DNA of 39,660 nucleotides. Source: Sulfuriflexus sp032250955. Lineage in GTDB: Bacteria > Pseudomonadota > Gammaproteobacteria > AKS1. The notes under the pieces are model-generated. The model was not told the origin of the DNA, did not search any database, and was given only the letters and a program-made list of their open reading frames with translations. Of this stretch, positions 1 through 7,767 are shown one piece after another. Location: NCBI RefSeq assembly GCF_032250955.1, contig NZ_JAVVES010000022.1, positions 1-39,660 on the forward strand. The letters are read 5' to 3'. Position 1 is the stretch's first letter. The number at the start of each line of letters is the position of its first letter. A program made the translations under genes and the position numbers.

Positions 1-76
1 TTCACCTTGGCGGACTGGATCTTTATCCTGATGGTGTTATACGGTAAATCTTACCCACCACATCTGGGGAAGAGCC
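1..76 (-). repeat. End repeat, left copy (possible insertion-sequence end)
   Basis: Bases 1-76 are the exact reverse complement of 39585-39660, and identity stops at base 77. Read outward-to-inward on the minus strand, the element begins GGCTCTTCCCCAGATGTGG at base 76. A start of GGCTCTT recalls the terminal repeats of some ISL3-family insertion sequences; this is from memory and is weak evidence. One plus-strand frame stays open from base 1 through the repeat to a stop at 82-84, which could be the tail of an element gene. The flanks just outside the two copies differ, so they are not two halves of one insertion. The likely cause is a contig end inside a multicopy element. Confidence 0.6.
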
Positions 77-93
77 AATCTTAATATCGAATA

Positions 94-119
94 CTTTGCG
101 CCACTTCGCGACCTTTGCG
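94..119 (-). repeat. Degenerate CGCAAAG tandem, three units
   Basis: On the minus strand the heptamers CGCAAAG, CGCGAAG and CGCAAAG occur at spacings of 9 and 10 bases, between the end repeat and the ntrC stop codon. Similar strings occur as dispersed repeats in other proteobacterial genomes, to my recollection. Nothing else was seen in 77-150. Confidence 0.35.
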
Positions 120-150
120 GTAAATGACTTTCTATAAATCATCAATTTTT

Positions 151-1551
151 TCAATTGAGTTCCATACCGAGTTCCTTGATCTTGCGCGTCAGGGTGTTTC
201 GCCCCCAGCCCAGCAGCTTGGCGGCATCCTGCCGGCGGCCGCCGGTATGGCGTAGTGCCGTCCGGATCATAATCCTTTCAAAGTCCGGCACGGCTGTCTC
301 CAGAATGGCGCTCTCACCGGTCACCAGGCGTTGATCCGCCCAGCGCTCCAGTGACTTTTGCCAATTCTCATCCGTGCCGATCTCCTGCTCTGACTGATTG
401 AGCTCGGGTGGCAAATCATCCAGCAGGATTTCCTGGCCGGCGGCCATCACCGTCAGCCAGCGACAAAGGTTTTCCAGTTGTCGAACATTCCCTGGCCAGT
501 CAATCTGGCACAGGTATTTCTCGGCATCAGGCGAGAGGCGCTTTACCTCAACCTTCAGTTCCTTGGCGGCCCGGCCGAGGAAGTGCCGCATCAAGGCCGG
601 AATATCCTCACGTCTTTCACGCAAGGCCGGGACATGGATTCGAATTACATTCAGGCGATGGAATAAATCCTCGCGAAAACGGCCTTCCTTGACCAGTTTT
701 TCCAGGTCCTGATGGGTGGCGGCAATGATCCGCACATCGACCTTAATGGCCGTGTGGCCACCAACCCGGTAAAACTCGCCCTCTGCCAGCACCCGCAACA
801 AGCGCGTTTGCAGCTCTGCAGGCATGTCGCCGATCTCATCCAGAAACAGCGTGCCGCCGTCAGCCTGCTCGAAACGCCCGTGATGCCGGGTCTGGGCGCC
901 GGTAAACGCGCCCTTTTCGTGGCCGAACAATTCAGACTCCAGCAGGTCTCTCGGTATCGCCGCGGTGTTGATCGCGATAAACGGTTTGTCGGCACGCGGA
1001 CTATGCCGATGCAGGGCATGCGCCACGAGCTCCTTGCCCGTGCCTGATTCACCATTAATCAACACGGTAATATTAGATCGGGCGAGGCGGCCTATGGCGC
1101 GAAACACCTCCTGCATGGCAGGTGCTTCACCAATAATCTCGGTTTTTGTGATCTCGTCTTCCATGACCACTTTCTGCTGGCTACGCTGAAGGTCTACGGC
1201 GCGCCTGACCATATCCACCGCCTCATCGATATCAAATGGTTTCGGCAGGTACTCAAAGGCACCGCCCTGATAGGCCGAGACAGCACTATCCAGATCCGAA
1301 TGCGCCGTCATGATGATGACTGGCAAATCGGGATAGGTGGTATTTATCTCATTCAGTAGTTCAAGACCGTTAATGCCCGGCATGCGTATATCGGTAACAA
1401 TTGCATCGGGCTTTGCCTCTGCCAGTCGTGCCATGATCCGGTTCGCATTCTCATAACTAACAACATCCATATCAGCCTTTGCCAGCGCCTTTTCCAGCAC
1501 CCAGCGAATTGAGCGATCATCATCGATGATCCATATCTTTTCCTTAGCCAT
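151..1551 (-). CDS. ntrC: Nitrogen regulation response regulator NtrC (GlnG)
   Basis: Sigma-54-dependent activator of nitrogen-limitation genes, 466 residues (E. coli about 469). An N-terminal receiver domain carries the acidic pair near residues 10-11 and the phosphorylation site Asp54 in VTDIRMPG. The central AAA+ domain has Walker A GESGTGKE and the sigma-54 contact loop GAFTGA. The C-terminal Fis-type helix-turn-helix lies around RRQDAAKLLGWGRNTLTRK. It is phosphorylated by NtrB, whose gene overlaps its start by 8 bases, so the two are translationally coupled. Its likely targets are visible here: sites upstream of glnA and of ntrB. It is the last gene before the left end repeat, and no terminator was seen after it. 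Confidence 0.97.
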   Translation of the reverse strand: MAKEKIWIIDDDRSIRWVLEKALAKADMDVVSYENANRIMARLAEAKPDAIVTDIRMPGINGLELLNEINTTYPDLPVIIMTAHSDLDSAVSAYQGGAFEYLPKPFDIDEAVDMVRRAVDLQRSQQKVVMEDEITKTEIIGEAPAMQEVFRAIGRLARSNITVLINGESGTGKELVAHALHRHSPRADKPFIAINTAAIPRDLLESELFGHEKGAFTGAQTRHHGRFEQADGGTLFLDEIGDMPAELQTRLLRVLAEGEFYRVGGHTAIKVDVRIIAATHQDLEKLVKEGRFREDLFHRLNVIRIHVPALRERREDIPALMRHFLGRAAKELKVEVKRLSPDAEKYLCQIDWPGNVRQLENLCRWLTVMAAGQEILLDDLPPELNQSEQEIGTDENWQKSLERWADQRLVTGESAILETAVPDFERIMIRTALRHTGGRRQDAAKLLGWGRNTLTRKIKELGMELN

Positions 1552-2632
1552 CGTCTTTCATCTCCGTTTCCAGCGGCAGCAGTATCGTAAACTTCGTACC
1601 CTTTTCACTGCTGCTACACTCAATCAAGCCATCATGGCGACTTATTAGTGACTGTGCGATTGACAGTCCCACCCCGGTACCTTCCGCCCGGCTGGTAACC
1701 ATCGGGAAAAAAATCTTCTGTTGCATGTCTTCGGGAATTCCCGGGCCATTGTCCTTGATATCAATTCGTAACACGTGACGATGCCTGACGTTGCCGATTG
1801 TAAATTGCCTTTCAATGCGGCTTTTCAATTCTATGGTGCCATTTCCTTCCAGCGCCTGGATGGCATTCTGAACTATGTTTAATACTGCCTGCAGTAATTG
1901 ATCACGGTCAGCCACAAACTCCGGAATACTGGGGTCGTAATTACGCCTTATCTGTACGCCGTCCGGTACTTCGGCCAGCACCAGGCTGCGCACACGTTCC
2001 AGAACCTCGTGGATATTGATGAGTGTTTTCTTCGGCAACCGATTTGGGCCGAGCATTTCATCTACCAGCTTTTGCAGACGATCGGCTTCACTGATAATAA
2101 TTTGCGTATATTCCTTCAATGACTCATCGGCCAGTTCACATTCGAGCAGTTGTGCCGCCCCGCGCAGACCGCCCAGGGGGTTTTTTACCTCGTGCGCAAA
2201 ACCGCGCACGAGGGCCCGTGTAGCGATATTCTGTGCCTGGAGTCTTTCCTCGCGTGAAATGCGCAGGTGATGGTCTACTTGCATGATTTCGACCAATGCC
2301 AGTTCAGCCCCGGCTGCGCTTCTGATTGAAGTAACAGTACAATCCACCGTAATCTTTTTTTCACTATTCAGCATCAAGGCCAGTTCACGCTCAGTCATGC
2401 CTTGTCCGGTGCGGATGGCCTTGCGCAGGTGTTCATGAAAGGTCGGTTCGGCGGGCAGCAGGTCCTGGGCTGTGCTTCCCACTACCTGTCTCGCACTGAC
2501 CGCAAACAGCATCTCCGCTGCGGGGTTCAGGTATGTCAGACGCAGGTCGGCATCAAACACCAGGATTGCCGTGCTCATGTGTTCAAAAATAAGGCTGCCC
2601 AGTTCGGGCAGGTGCTTTTGCCTGATCTTCAT
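1544..2632 (-). CDS. ntrB: Nitrogen regulation sensor histidine kinase NtrB (GlnL)
   Basis: Soluble kinase/phosphatase that sets NtrC phosphorylation in response to PII proteins, 362 residues. An N-terminal PAS domain (about 15-120) contains LTYLNPAAEMLF. The dimerisation and phosphoacceptor helix has His147 in GFAHEVKNPLGGLRGAAQLL, almost identical to the enteric protein. The ATPase domain shows the N-box (NIVQNAIQAL), G1 box (DNGPGIP) and G2 box (GTGVGLSIA). No membrane segment is present, as expected. The ATG at 2632 is used here although the preceding SD is weak. If the sigma-54-like site at 2645-2660 is used, the transcript would start only 1-2 bases before this ATG, so a later in-frame start such as the Met of MSTAILVF is possible. 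Confidence 0.95.
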   Translation of the reverse strand: MKIRQKHLPELGSLIFEHMSTAILVFDADLRLTYLNPAAEMLFAVSARQVVGSTAQDLLPAEPTFHEHLRKAIRTGQGMTERELALMLNSEKKITVDCTVTSIRSAAGAELALVEIMQVDHHLRISREERLQAQNIATRALVRGFAHEVKNPLGGLRGAAQLLECELADESLKEYTQIIISEADRLQKLVDEMLGPNRLPKKTLINIHEVLERVRSLVLAEVPDGVQIRRNYDPSIPEFVADRDQLLQAVLNIVQNAIQALEGNGTIELKSRIERQFTIGNVRHRHVLRIDIKDNGPGIPEDMQQKIFFPMVTSRAEGTGVGLSIAQSLISRHDGLIECSSSEKGTKFTILLPLETEMKDDG

Positions 2633-2644
2633 GCCTAACTCTTG

Positions 2645-2660
2645 TGCAATTCCTGAACCA
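2645..2660 (-). promoter_or_regulatory. Candidate sigma-54 promoter for ntrBC
   Basis: Minus strand reads TGGTTCAGGAATTGCA, with GG and GC correctly spaced for the -24/-12 elements. The predicted start, about 2634, almost touches the ntrB ATG and leaves no room for a leader. The match may therefore be fortuitous or the true start codon may lie downstream. Confidence 0.4.
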
Positions 2661-2807
2661 TTTCTTGGCTGAATGGGTATTTTTTTTCTTCTTTTCCCGC
2701 CTGAAATAAGCGCGCAAAAACAACAAGATAAACACTCATTGCTGAACGTATCTTATTTACCGCTAATTTCGGCCTGGTGGTGCCTGTTTACTGCACCTGA
2801 ACGCAGC

Positions 2808-2836
2808 CACCTATGCACTATTATAGTGCATAGGTG
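2808..2836. promoter_or_regulatory. Perfect 29-bp palindrome with NtrC-site core
   Basis: Fourteen-base perfect arms around a single central base at 2822. The core at 2815-2829 reads GCACTATTATAGTGC, the GCAC-N7-GTGC form of an NtrC site. It lies about 180-195 bases upstream of the predicted ntrB transcription start, a workable enhancer distance. It is also 5 bases after the stop of the DUF4124 gene, and a second short hairpin (GTGCCC/GGGGCAC) overlaps its edge at about 2834-2851. A transcription-end hairpin is therefore an alternative or additional role, but no T tract follows. Confidence 0.6.
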
Positions 2837-2840
2837 CCCG

Positions 2841-3383
2841 TTAGGGGGCACTCATTGGGGATTTATGCAGGATGCTGTGCTGCTTCATGTGAAAGGTGAC
2901 CGGTTCTGAGGAAATCAGGGTCTTGTCCTCGTCATCGACGACGTGGATTTGTACGCTATGCGTACCCCGGTCAATGTCGCTAAGCTGGATCTGGTTGCTG
3001 GTGCCCTTGGTCTTCATTCGGGTGCCATTAATCGCCACAGCAAACCTGTGGCCAAGTGCGGATTTGAGAGCAGGCTTCAGCTTATAGCTTATCTTGACCG
3101 CCCCGGTATTGTCCCTGATGACACTGTCATTCTCCGGCGCGGTGATCTCGAGACTGTCATAGCCATTATTCTTTTTGTTGTCTTTTTTATCCGCTGGTAA
3201 TGAGAGGGTCGGTATCGGCCCGGGCGTATAGGTCTGTGCCGGCGGCAGCTTTAATCGTTCACCTTGCTCACAGGGTGCATCGGTATAGGTAATATTGCCA
3301 TCCGCGGCTTCACATTTATACACTTCCGCCATCGCTGGCACGCTACATATGAATAACGCCGTCATGACTACAAGCTTGCGCAT
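2841..3383 (-). CDS. Secreted DUF4124-domain protein
   Basis: Predicted 180-residue exported protein of unknown function. The start at 3383 is chosen because AGGAGGG lies 8 bases upstream and a clean signal peptide follows (MRKLVVMTALFICSVPAMA, cleavage before EVYKC). A longer TTG start at 3434 is less likely. After the signal comes a DUF4124 module with its characteristic EVYKCEAADGNITYTDAPC and two cysteines probably forming a disulfide. A Pro/Lys-rich linker follows, then a beta-rich C-terminal part (about 95-180) resembling an immunoglobulin-like fold. Proteins of this family often sit between glnA and ntrBC in gammaproteobacteria, which suggests nitrogen-linked expression but does not give a function. 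Confidence 0.85.
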   Translation of the reverse strand: MRKLVVMTALFICSVPAMAEVYKCEAADGNITYTDAPCEQGERLKLPPAQTYTPGPIPTLSLPADKKDNKKNNGYDSLEITAPENDSVIRDNTGAVKISYKLKPALKSALGHRFAVAINGTRMKTKGTSNQIQLSDIDRGTHSVQIHVVDDEDKTLISSEPVTFHMKQHSILHKSPMSAP

Positions 3384-3470
3384 AATGGTTCCCTCCTGAG
3401 CTCTGAGCATAGCCAAGTATGCCCCTGGACTCAATTATTCTTCTTATAATATTGCCGCATTGCTTGTGCC

Positions 3471-3502
3471 AAAAAAACGCCTCCCAATAGGGAGGCGTTT
3501 TC
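3471..3502 (-). terminator. Rho-independent terminator of glnA
   Basis: A perfect 8-bp stem CGCCTCCC/GGGAGGCG (3478-3485 and 3490-3497) with a 4-base loop, extended by A/T pairs. A run of seven A on the plus strand gives a T tract on the minus strand. It lies 20 bases after the glnA stop. Confidence 0.9.
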
Positions 3503-3522
3503 AGTTTGCCTGGCAACCAGGC

Positions 3523-4932
3523 TTACAGGCTGTAGTACATATCGAACTCTACCGGGTGCGTCGTCATCCGCAAACGTGTCACTTCATCCATCTTCAGGGC
3601 AATGTAACCATCGATCACATCATCGGTAAATACTCCGCCTGCCTTGAGGAAGGCACGGTCTTCATCGAGGGCCTCAAGGGCCTGATCAAAAGAGTGACAA
3701 ACCTGCGGGATCAAGGCTTCTTCCTCCGCCGGTAAATCATAGAGGTCCTTGTCCATGGCATCACCCGGGTGGATCTTGTTCTGGATACCGTCAAGGCCGG
3801 CCATCAACATGGCCGAGAAGGCCAGGTAAGGGTTGGCGGTTGAATCGGGGAATCGAACTTCGATACGGCGACCTTTCGGGTTAGTCACAAACGGGATGCG
3901 TATAGAAGCAGAGCGGTTACGGGCTGAATAGGCCAGCATAACCGGAGCCTCGAAGCCTGGCACCAGGCGCTTGTATGAATTGGTCGAGGCATTGGTAAAG
4001 GCGTTCAGGGCCTTGGCATGCTTGATGATGCCGCCGATGTAATACAGGGCGATATCCGACAGGCCGCCGTACTTGTTACCGGTAAACAGGTTCTTGCCGG
4101 CCTTGGCGATAGACATGTGCACATGCATCCCGCTGCCGTTATCACCAACCAGGGGCTTCGGCATGAAGGTCGCTGTCTTGCCATAAGCATGCGCAACATT
4201 CTGGATGACGTACTTGAGGACCTGGACTTCATCAGCCTTGGCAACCAGCGAGTTGAAGCCGACACCGATTTCACACTGCCCGGCGGTCGCTACTTCGTGG
4301 TGATGGACCTCAACGGTCTGCCCCACATCTTCCAGGGCCAGACACATGGCAGAACGCATGTCCTGCAGTGAATCCACTGGAGGAACAGGAAAATACCCGC
4401 CCTTCATTGTTGGCCGATGACCGATGTTACCGTCTTCGTAAACTCGCTCGGAGTTCCACTCGGCTTCTTCAGAATCAATCTTGCAGAAGGAACCGCTCAT
4501 GTCGGCGCCCCAGCGGACATCATCAAAAATAAAGAATTCGTTTTCCGGACCGAAGTAGGCAACATCCCCTACCTTGGTTGAGGCCAGGTATGCCTCGGCG
4601 CGCTTGGCGATGGAACGCGGGTCACGCTCGTAACCCTGCATGGTATCCGGCTCGAGGATATCGCAGCGGATGATCATGGTTGGCTCATCCATGAACGGGT
4701 CCATGTAGGCGGTAGTCGTATCCGGCATCAGGATCATGTCTGATTCGTTAATGCCCTTCCAGCCGGCAATCGATGAGCCGTCAAACATCTTGCCTTCTTT
4801 AAAGAAGCCCGCATCGACTTGTGAGGCAGGCAAACTGACGTGCTGCTCCTTGCCGCGTGTGTCGGTAAAACGCATATCGACAAATGCGACATCGTTGTCT
4901 TTCATCATCTTGTTAACTTTTGCTACGGACAT
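3523..4932 (-). CDS. glnA: Glutamine synthetase, type I
   Basis: ATP-dependent ligation of ammonia to glutamate, the entry point of nitrogen assimilation; cytoplasmic dodecamer. The start at 4932 (MSVAKVNKMMKDND) has GGAGG upstream and gives 469 residues, the enteric length. A longer frame from 4995 has no SD and is rejected. Visible motifs are the beta-Grasp DGSSIAGW region, the ATP-binding KPLVGDNGSGMHVH, and the adenylylation tyrosine (about Tyr398) in DLYDLPAEE. That makes it the GSI-beta type controlled by GlnE. It is expressed from a sigma-54 promoter at 5015-5030 with NtrC sites upstream and closed by its own strong terminator. Confidence 0.98.
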   Translation of the reverse strand: MSVAKVNKMMKDNDVAFVDMRFTDTRGKEQHVSLPASQVDAGFFKEGKMFDGSSIAGWKGINESDMILMPDTTTAYMDPFMDEPTMIIRCDILEPDTMQGYERDPRSIAKRAEAYLASTKVGDVAYFGPENEFFIFDDVRWGADMSGSFCKIDSEEAEWNSERVYEDGNIGHRPTMKGGYFPVPPVDSLQDMRSAMCLALEDVGQTVEVHHHEVATAGQCEIGVGFNSLVAKADEVQVLKYVIQNVAHAYGKTATFMPKPLVGDNGSGMHVHMSIAKAGKNLFTGNKYGGLSDIALYYIGGIIKHAKALNAFTNASTNSYKRLVPGFEAPVMLAYSARNRSASIRIPFVTNPKGRRIEVRFPDSTANPYLAFSAMLMAGLDGIQNKIHPGDAMDKDLYDLPAEEEALIPQVCHSFDQALEALDEDRAFLKAGGVFTDDVIDGYIALKMDEVTRLRMTTHPVEFDMYYSL

Positions 4933-5014
4933 TTTGTTTCCTCCGAAATCAGCCGATTGTCCTGAATTTTCTGTTAGTCGCCCTGGCGACGCCACAAACT
5001 TGGTATCACTTTAG

Positions 5015-5030
5015 TGCATGAACCATGCCA
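5015..5030 (-). promoter_or_regulatory. Sigma-54 promoter of glnA
   Basis: Minus strand reads TGGCATGGTTCATGCA, matching the -24 (TGGCA) and -12 (TGCA) elements with exact spacing. The predicted start near 5003 gives a leader of about 70 bases before the glnA ATG. Confidence 0.8.
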
Positions 5031-5093
5031 CTTACTAATATATTGAATCTGTTATAAATATTGAGAGTAGACTTCGTTAAATAAATACTGTTT

Positions 5094-5108
5094 GCTCCAT
5101 TGTGGTGC
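5094..5108 (-). promoter_or_regulatory. NtrC enhancer site, proximal (one mismatch)
   Basis: Plus strand reads GCTCCATTGTGGTGC against GCAC-N5-TGGTGC, a single mismatch. It is about 90-105 bases upstream of the predicted glnA start. Confidence 0.65.
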
Positions 5109-5123
5109 GCATACATTAACGGC

Positions 5124-5138
5124 GCACTAATATGGTGC
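5124..5138 (-). promoter_or_regulatory. NtrC enhancer site, distal (perfect match)
   Basis: Plus strand reads GCACTAATATGGTGC, a perfect GCAC-N5-TGGTGC. It lies 30 bases (about three helical turns) from the proximal site, as in the enteric glnA enhancer. It also sits just beyond the CDF transporter stop. Confidence 0.8.
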
Positions 5139-5141
5139 ATT

Positions 5142-6308
5142 TTAGCCTGTGAAACATATGGCTACTTCCGCGATTTCATCATCATCGCGAGTGGCGCGCT
5201 GCAGGCGCTCGCCTAATTCCGTAGCCTGCCTGCTATCGCTGACCACGGCCAGCGGCAGCTTTGCCTCGACGTGAATCTTGCCGTTCAGGTAATGCAGGTT
5301 ATAACTATTAATTTCTTTTGCTTCCGGGATACCGGCCCAGTATTGCTGCAAGCGGGCTATTATCTGCCTCCTGTCAGGCAGATCGCAACAGTCCATCGCA
5401 AATTCATCGTCTTCCGGGTCGATATGCACCATCACATCGCTGACTTCCTCAATATCATCAATTAGCTGGCGACGGACCATTTCGCTGATCTGGTGGCCTT
5501 CCGACACGCTGAGTTTCGGCTGCACCTGGATGTGCACATCAACGAAGGCATCGGGCCCCATTCGCCGGGAGCGCAGCATATGCAAAGCCACAACGCCGTC
5601 AACATTCTTGATGGTTTCGCGAATCTTCACAATGCGTTCTTCATCCAGACCCGTATCTATCAATTCCCGGATACTGTGCCAGGCAAGTTCCTGGCCGATC
5701 CGGGCGATCATCAAGGCCACACCGATGGCCGCAATGGCGTCCAGATAATCCAGACCCGACATCGCCCCGAGCACACCAACAAACACAATCACCGAGGAGA
5801 TTGCATCGCTACGACTGTGCCAGGCATTCGCGCGCAACATGCGGGAGCGCAGTTTGTGGGCCACATGCATGGTGTAATGGTAGATGACCTCTTTTGCCAC
5901 GACCGAGATTGCCGCCACGACCAGTGCCAGCCAGCCCGGATGTAACAGGGTCTCCGGTGCAAACAGGCGTTCTACGGCATCCCAGGCAATACCGACGGAA
6001 ACGAGTATCAGTGCCGCGCCCAGTGCTACGGTCATGGCGGTTTCAATCCGCCCATGCCCGTAAGGGTGATCTTCATCGGCATCACGACTGGCATGCTTGG
6101 CAGCGAACAAAACCATAAAGTCAGTCGCCAGGTCGGACAGTGAATGCACGCCATCGGCGATCAATGCCTGTGAATGCGCAATACCCCCCACAACCATCTT
6201 CGCGATGCCCAGGAGCAAATCCACCGCGCTGCCGATGAGCGTGACCTTGCGCACTTCTTTATAGCGCAGGTCCTGCGGGCTCATGCCTTTGCTATGGGTG
6301 TGGGCCAT
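5142..6308 (-). CDS. Cation diffusion facilitator (CDF) metal exporter with doubled C-terminal domain
   Basis: Inner-membrane divalent-metal/proton antiporter, 388 residues. The membrane part (about 20-210) has the paired metal-site motifs ALIADGVHSLSDLATD and NAWHSRSDAISS, which are HxxxD-type zinc/iron sites in TM2 and TM5. The cytoplasmic dimerisation domain follows, ending near VMVHIDPED. A further ~90 residues repeat a similar alpha/beta pattern (NSYNLHYLNGKIHVEAKLPL) and begin with a cysteine pair in DCCDLPDR. This second domain makes the protein longer than FieF (about 300). The start overlaps the TusA stop by one base (TAATG), so the two are coupled. The metal is not readable from the sequence. 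Confidence 0.9.
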   Translation of the reverse strand: MAHTHSKGMSPQDLRYKEVRKVTLIGSAVDLLLGIAKMVVGGIAHSQALIADGVHSLSDLATDFMVLFAAKHASRDADEDHPYGHGRIETAMTVALGAALILVSVGIAWDAVERLFAPETLLHPGWLALVVAAISVVAKEVIYHYTMHVAHKLRSRMLRANAWHSRSDAISSVIVFVGVLGAMSGLDYLDAIAAIGVALMIARIGQELAWHSIRELIDTGLDEERIVKIRETIKNVDGVVALHMLRSRRMGPDAFVDVHIQVQPKLSVSEGHQISEMVRRQLIDDIEEVSDVMVHIDPEDDEFAMDCCDLPDRRQIIARLQQYWAGIPEAKEINSYNLHYLNGKIHVEAKLPLAVVSDSRQATELGERLQRATRDDDEIAEVAICFTG

Positions 6309-6541
6309 TATGTCGGTTCTCCAACACGCACCGTTATGCTGACTTCATGTTTTGTTTCTTTTGTTTCGATTACTTCATGGCCATTGATACGGCACCAGGC
6401 CGGGATATCATTCAGCGCCCCCGGGTCGGTGCAAAGTACTTCCAGCGTGTCACCGGGGTTCAGTTCGGCAACACGATCCTGTGTGCGGATCACCGGCATC
6501 GGGCACATCAGGCGATGAGCATCGAGTCTGTAATGGGTCAT
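6308..6541 (-). CDS. TusA-family sulfur carrier protein
   Basis: Small cytoplasmic persulfide carrier, 77 residues. The conserved cysteine lies in MCPMPVIRTQ (about Cys13), the family CPxP motif. The rest follows the TusA pattern: LNPGDTLEVLCTDPGALNDIP and the final beta strand. Such proteins pass sulfur to tRNA thiolation, molybdenum cofactor synthesis or dissimilatory sulfur oxidation. Here it is 17 bases downstream of a PP-loop thiolase-like gene and overlaps a CDF transporter start. The likely partner is therefore the thiolase. It is not clearly tusA itself, so no symbol is assigned. Confidence 0.9.
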   Translation of the reverse strand: MTHYRLDAHRLMCPMPVIRTQDRVAELNPGDTLEVLCTDPGALNDIPAWCRINGHEVIETKETKHEVSITVRVGEPT

Positions 6542-6558
6542 TTTAGCCTGTTATTACC

Positions 6559-7605
6559 TTATATATACCATGCCGGCGGGATATCGCCCGGTGGCATGGG
6601 CGTTACCTCAAGTATCTTTGCCACGCCTTCCTTGCCGGTGTATTCAAGCGTCACCGTCCCGGCCTCGCGACCCTGCCCGTAACGCGCAGCGATACGCGCG
6701 GCGAGTTCGATATCCTCATCCGTTAACTCACCGTCGAGCAATACCAGCGGCCCGGCATGGCTGGTGGTTTTCAGATTTGCGTAGGTTTTGCGATAACCGG
6801 AGAGAAAATTATTTTCACCTTCTTCACGACCGACGATCAACTTGAACTGTGGACGCGGACGAATATGCCGTCCCACCTTGAGCATCATAATGTCATCAAG
6901 TTCGTAATCGCGCTCGCCGCGCGACTCCCACAAATCGGCAAACTTTTTCGAGTACTGCGCATCGGTCAGAAAGCAACAACCGCCCGCCGGCTGCGCATAT
7001 TCGCTAAAGCCGTATTTTTCGGCCAGCGCCATTTGCGGCTTTCGGGTACGCCCGCTGAAATCAAGTAGCTGCTCGCGGTCTATCCAGCCTTCGGTTTCCG
7101 CTTTGGTCGGCGGCAAGAGTTTTGCACATAGCGGGCGCAGCAACAGATCGCCGGCACCGGATTCCCTGGCGATGACGGGCATGGTCTCCTTGCGTTGCGA
7201 CATCGGCCGCTGGCCGATGACTTCACCGGTAATAATAAAGTCGAAACCATTCTGTTCGATCCACTCGTGCGCCTTGCGAACCATGAAGCCCTTGCAGTCC
7301 AGACAGGGATTCATGTTTGCGCCGTAACCGTGCTTCGGGTTAATGACAACATCTTTGTATTCTTCGATCACATCAACGATGTGCAGCTTCATGCCCAGTT
7401 GTTCGGCTACCCAGAGGGCATTGTTGCGCTTCGGTTTGGCGCGGTCTTTTTTACGAATGGCATGCGTATGCCCCTCGACACAAAAACCCGTGTAGAAGTT
7501 AATACCCTCGACGTGGATGCCCTGTTCCATGACTACCCTGGCGGCAAGCAGGGAATCCAGGCCTCCGGAAATGAGGGCGACGGCTTTACGTTTTGTTGAA
7601 GTCAT
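6559..7605 (-). CDS. PP-loop tRNA thiolase-like protein with NFACT-R (DUF814) type C-terminus
   Basis: 348 residues. The ATP pyrophosphatase P-loop SGGLDS is at 13-18, as in MnmA, ThiI and TtcA, enzymes that adenylate a tRNA base and replace oxygen with sulfur. Cysteines are clustered as C101xxC104 (NPCLDCK) and C210-C211 (GGCCFLTD). That arrangement could hold an iron-sulfur cluster or form the persulfide/disulfide pair. The C-terminal part (about 240-345) has HIRPRPQFKLIVGR and EGENNFL, like the NFACT-R/DUF814 RNA-binding domain. It is usually annotated as a tRNA 2-thiouridylase or 5-methylaminomethyl-2-thiouridylate methyltransferase, but it lacks the classical MnmA layout. The modified base is unknown. 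The SD is weak. TusA next door is the probable sulfur donor. Confidence 0.85.
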   Translation of the reverse strand: MTSTKRKAVALISGGLDSLLAARVVMEQGIHVEGINFYTGFCVEGHTHAIRKKDRAKPKRNNALWVAEQLGMKLHIVDVIEEYKDVVINPKHGYGANMNPCLDCKGFMVRKAHEWIEQNGFDFIITGEVIGQRPMSQRKETMPVIARESGAGDLLLRPLCAKLLPPTKAETEGWIDREQLLDFSGRTRKPQMALAEKYGFSEYAQPAGGCCFLTDAQYSKKFADLWESRGERDYELDDIMMLKVGRHIRPRPQFKLIVGREEGENNFLSGYRKTYANLKTTSHAGPLVLLDGELTDEDIELAARIAARYGQGREAGTVTLEYTGKEGVAKILEVTPMPPGDIPPAWYI

Positions 7606-7767
7606 ACTGGCTAGATACGGTAGAAAGGGCAGTTATTATAGCAGAGGCAACACGACTGTGAGTAATAGCCTCTATATATAAAAGGTGCCCATCGCATACA
7701 ACTCTGCGCCCACGCGCGGTATACTGACGCGCTTATCAAGGAATATCAGGCAAAAAATTACAACGCC

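Noticed and set aside
7681..7767. glyQ promoter around TATACT at 7720-7725
   Set aside because: No acceptable -35 at 16-18 bases upstream, so it is not listed as a feature.
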